Positions 7,012 through 8,618 of a stretch of DNA of 8,618 nt are shown here, in pieces. The stretch comes from Planctomycetota bacterium (GTDB lineage Bacteria; Planctomycetota; Brocadiia; SM23-32). Below the pieces are notes generated by a model. That model was given only the letters and a program-made list of their open reading frames with translations, searched no databases and was not told the DNA's origin. The stretch's first letter is position 1, and each line of letters starts with the position of its first letter. The DNA is taken from contig JAGXLK010000070.1 in the NCBI GenBank assembly GCA_018334735.1, forward strand, positions 1 through 8,618, read 5' to 3'. The position numbers were made by a program, and so were the translations under genes.

Positions 7012-7032
7012 GTCAACCGGAGTCCATTTTTT
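7006..7032 (+). terminator. Probable terminator of the VWA gene
   Basis: CCGGTT (7006-7011) and AACCGG (7015-7020) form a compact 6-bp stem with a 3-nt loop, 13 nt after the TGA stop. T6 at 7027-7032 follows after a 6-nt gap, longer than usual, which lowers confidence. Confidence 0.5.
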
Positions 7033-7089
7033 CAATGCTGAGTCCTTTCCGCCCCTTGTATCTCCTACAGCTCTCGCGGATTCTCCACC

Positions 7090-8618
7090 TTAATCCGGTT
7101 CTCGTCGGTATTTTTCGGGAAGTTCGAAAGGTTTGAGCCTGAGAGGACCTTCGCGTTTTTCGGGTGCTTTCTCCAGTTCCTCTATAAGTTTCTCGGGCAG
7201 ACGCTCTTTGAGTTGGTTCAGTATTGGCTCAGGCATCGCATAACGTCCTGAAAAGATATCAACCAGAACGCTCCTCCGAACATCCTCAACCGTGACTTTT
7301 TGTGACACCCTCGGATCTTTATCAACTCCCCTTTGCTTATTCCATCGTTTTGCAATCGCCTTTGCCCGCGCATCAAACCCGGCAGCTCTTTCGTCAATAC
7401 CTGCCCCCAGGAAAAAATAATGCTGGACAAGCAATCCTCTAACCACATTTCTGGCCTGCTGCGGGCCGAGTATACTGATATACTCCCGCATTTCATCATT
7501 GATAAATTTTTCGTAGGAAGGCGGATATTTGTCTTTGGGATACTCTTTCCGCAGATGCTCGTAGTAGCGTCGCGAATCTTTCTCATCCCCCATATAATAA
7601 AATTCGGTCACAACCCGCTTCAAAAAATTCTCGTACGCGGAATTAATGCCCGTTGAATACCGTCCCTCCTTACCATACTTGCCAACCATACGTTCAAAGT
7701 GTTCGATCATTGCGTCAGTGAAACGGTAATCAGAACCGGGCATCGGGAAAAGTCGTCCCTGGCTATCGAAAAGCAGGCGTCCTTTTGAAACAAGACTCTG
7801 CAGCGCTCCATAAATCACGCGATCATAGTTAATATCGGCGAAGCGGTACTTGGGAAACTCGCTCCCCCAGTCCTGGTCCGCAATTTTTTCCTTCCCGTAT
7901 GCTTCTCGTCGTTTGCTCACTCTTTCCCTGTAAGCCTGCGCCACTTCCTTGCCTTCAGTAGCCCAGTAGATAGCATTTGAATACGGGCTTCGCCAGTCGA
8001 GGGGGCCGAATTTGTCCATTAACTCCAGCATCCTTCCGGGCTGCATGTTCATATCACTCAGCCGTCGAGCTCGCACGTAATTCGCAAGTTTATTGTGTGC
8101 GGCCGAATAACGCTCACTTTCAAGAAGTTCACGGACCTTCGCCGGCACAGAATTCGGTCGGCGGAGCCACAGAAAGTATTGTCGGAGTCCTTTTCCGGAC
8201 ACCACTTTAAGCGGATCCCAGCCCGCATCCACAAGTCTGTCATAAAATTCTTTGGTTTTGGAGTCTTGGAACAGGTCTGTGCGAGTTACCGGAGCGTTTT
8301 TTAGCTCTTTCAGTTTTCCTCGCGACCCACCACCCCCGAGAACTTCATGCATCTCCAGCCCTAACTGTTGCTTGTACCAGGCGTGAGCATCGTCCAACTG
8401 ATCGCCGACTTTGTGCATAAAGATCCAGGCCAGGCTGAAATACAGTTCAGGTTCTTCCGGGTTATTTGGAATTCCCTGGTCTCGCAGTAATTCTATTCCG
8501 GCTTTGACCCACGGCCAGCGTTCGGCATAATCCGGGACCTGCACGGAAACATTGTAGGCCATATTCCAGGCGTTGAAATCCCAGACTTTCGGGAAACGCG
8601 GTGCCAACATACAGGCAA
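7090..8618 (-). CDS. Large helical-repeat (TPR-like) protein of unknown function, 5' end outside the window
   Basis: The frame is open to the right edge; the first Met at 8608-8610 is internal because at least two further codons (Ala, Cys) precede it and the family continues upstream. Visible are 508 complete residues ending in TAA at 7090-7092. The protein is rich in Trp, Tyr and charged residues and mostly helical. Its beginning, PRFPKVWDFNAWNMAYNVSV, then LLRDQGIPNNPEEPELYFSLAWIFMHKVG, has the spacing of TPR-like helix pairs. The middle (about 290-400) is again helical with KYGKEGRYSTGINSAYENFLKR. The C-terminus is charged and Pro/Glu-rich. No catalytic motif or membrane helix is visible in this part. 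I recognise it as a conserved but uncharacterised protein of planctomycetes and relatives; no function is known to me. It is convergent with the VWA gene. Confidence 0.78.
   Translation of the reverse strand, partial: ACMLAPRFPKVWDFNAWNMAYNVSVQVPDYAERWPWVKAGIELLRDQGIPNNPEEPELYFSLAWIFMHKVGDQLDDAHAWYKQQLGLEMHEVLGGGGSRGKLKELKNAPVTRTDLFQDSKTKEFYDRLVDAGWDPLKVVSGKGLRQYFLWLRRPNSVPAKVRELLESERYSAAHNKLANYVRARRLSDMNMQPGRMLELMDKFGPLDWRSPYSNAIYWATEGKEVAQAYRERVSKRREAYGKEKIADQDWGSEFPKYRFADINYDRVIYGALQSLVSKGRLLFDSQGRLFPMPGSDYRFTDAMIEHFERMVGKYGKEGRYSTGINSAYENFLKRVVTEFYYMGDEKDSRRYYEHLRKEYPKDKYPPSYEKFINDEMREYISILGPQQARNVVRGLLVQHYFFLGAGIDERAAGFDARAKAIAKRWNKQRGVDKDPRVSQKVTVEDVRRSVLVDIFSGRYAMPEPILNQLKERLPEKLIEELEKAPEKREGPLRLKPFELPEKYRREPD

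Overview
The window holds six protein-coding genes and no RNA gene, mobile element or CRISPR array that I can see. Base composition is close to balanced and looks uniform, and the standard bacterial code fits all genes. A GH29-like hydrolase of a type I associate with Planctomycetota, Lentisphaerota and similar bacteria, a large von Willebrand A (VWA) membrane protein, a helical-repeat protein of unknown function and a long ankyrin-repeat protein suggest a Gram-negative bacterium of the PVC group or a neighbouring lineage. This placement is by recognition, not by search.

Layout from left to right: (1) the 3' part of an alpha-L-fucosidase-like glycoside hydrolase gene (+), with a TGA in frame close to the left edge; (2) mreD (-), an integral membrane protein of the rod-shape system, without mreC beside it; (3) ilvD (+), dihydroxy-acid dehydratase of branched-chain amino acid synthesis; (4) a membrane-anchored protein with twelve ankyrin repeats (-); (5) a VWA-domain membrane protein with a glutamine-amidotransferase-like region (+); (6) the 3' part of a gene for a large helical-repeat protein of unknown function (-), which runs off the right edge.

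The genes alternate strand without exception (+ - + - + -), so each looks monocistronic. The two divergent gaps (1018-1267 and 4591-4796) each hold a pair of oppositely directed sigma70-like promoter candidates with 17-nt spacers. Two of the three convergent junctions hold terminator-like hairpins. The one at 3060-3110 has 15-bp perfect arms and T-runs on both sides, so it probably serves both ilvD and the ankyrin gene.

Functionally, ilvD is housekeeping metabolism. MreD, the ankyrin protein and the VWA protein are all membrane proteins, so much of the window concerns the cell envelope. No link between them is shown beyond adjacency. No stretch over 300 bases lacks a gene. I see no clear new multi-gene system. 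The least understood parts are the VWA/helical-repeat pair and the anchored ankyrin protein.
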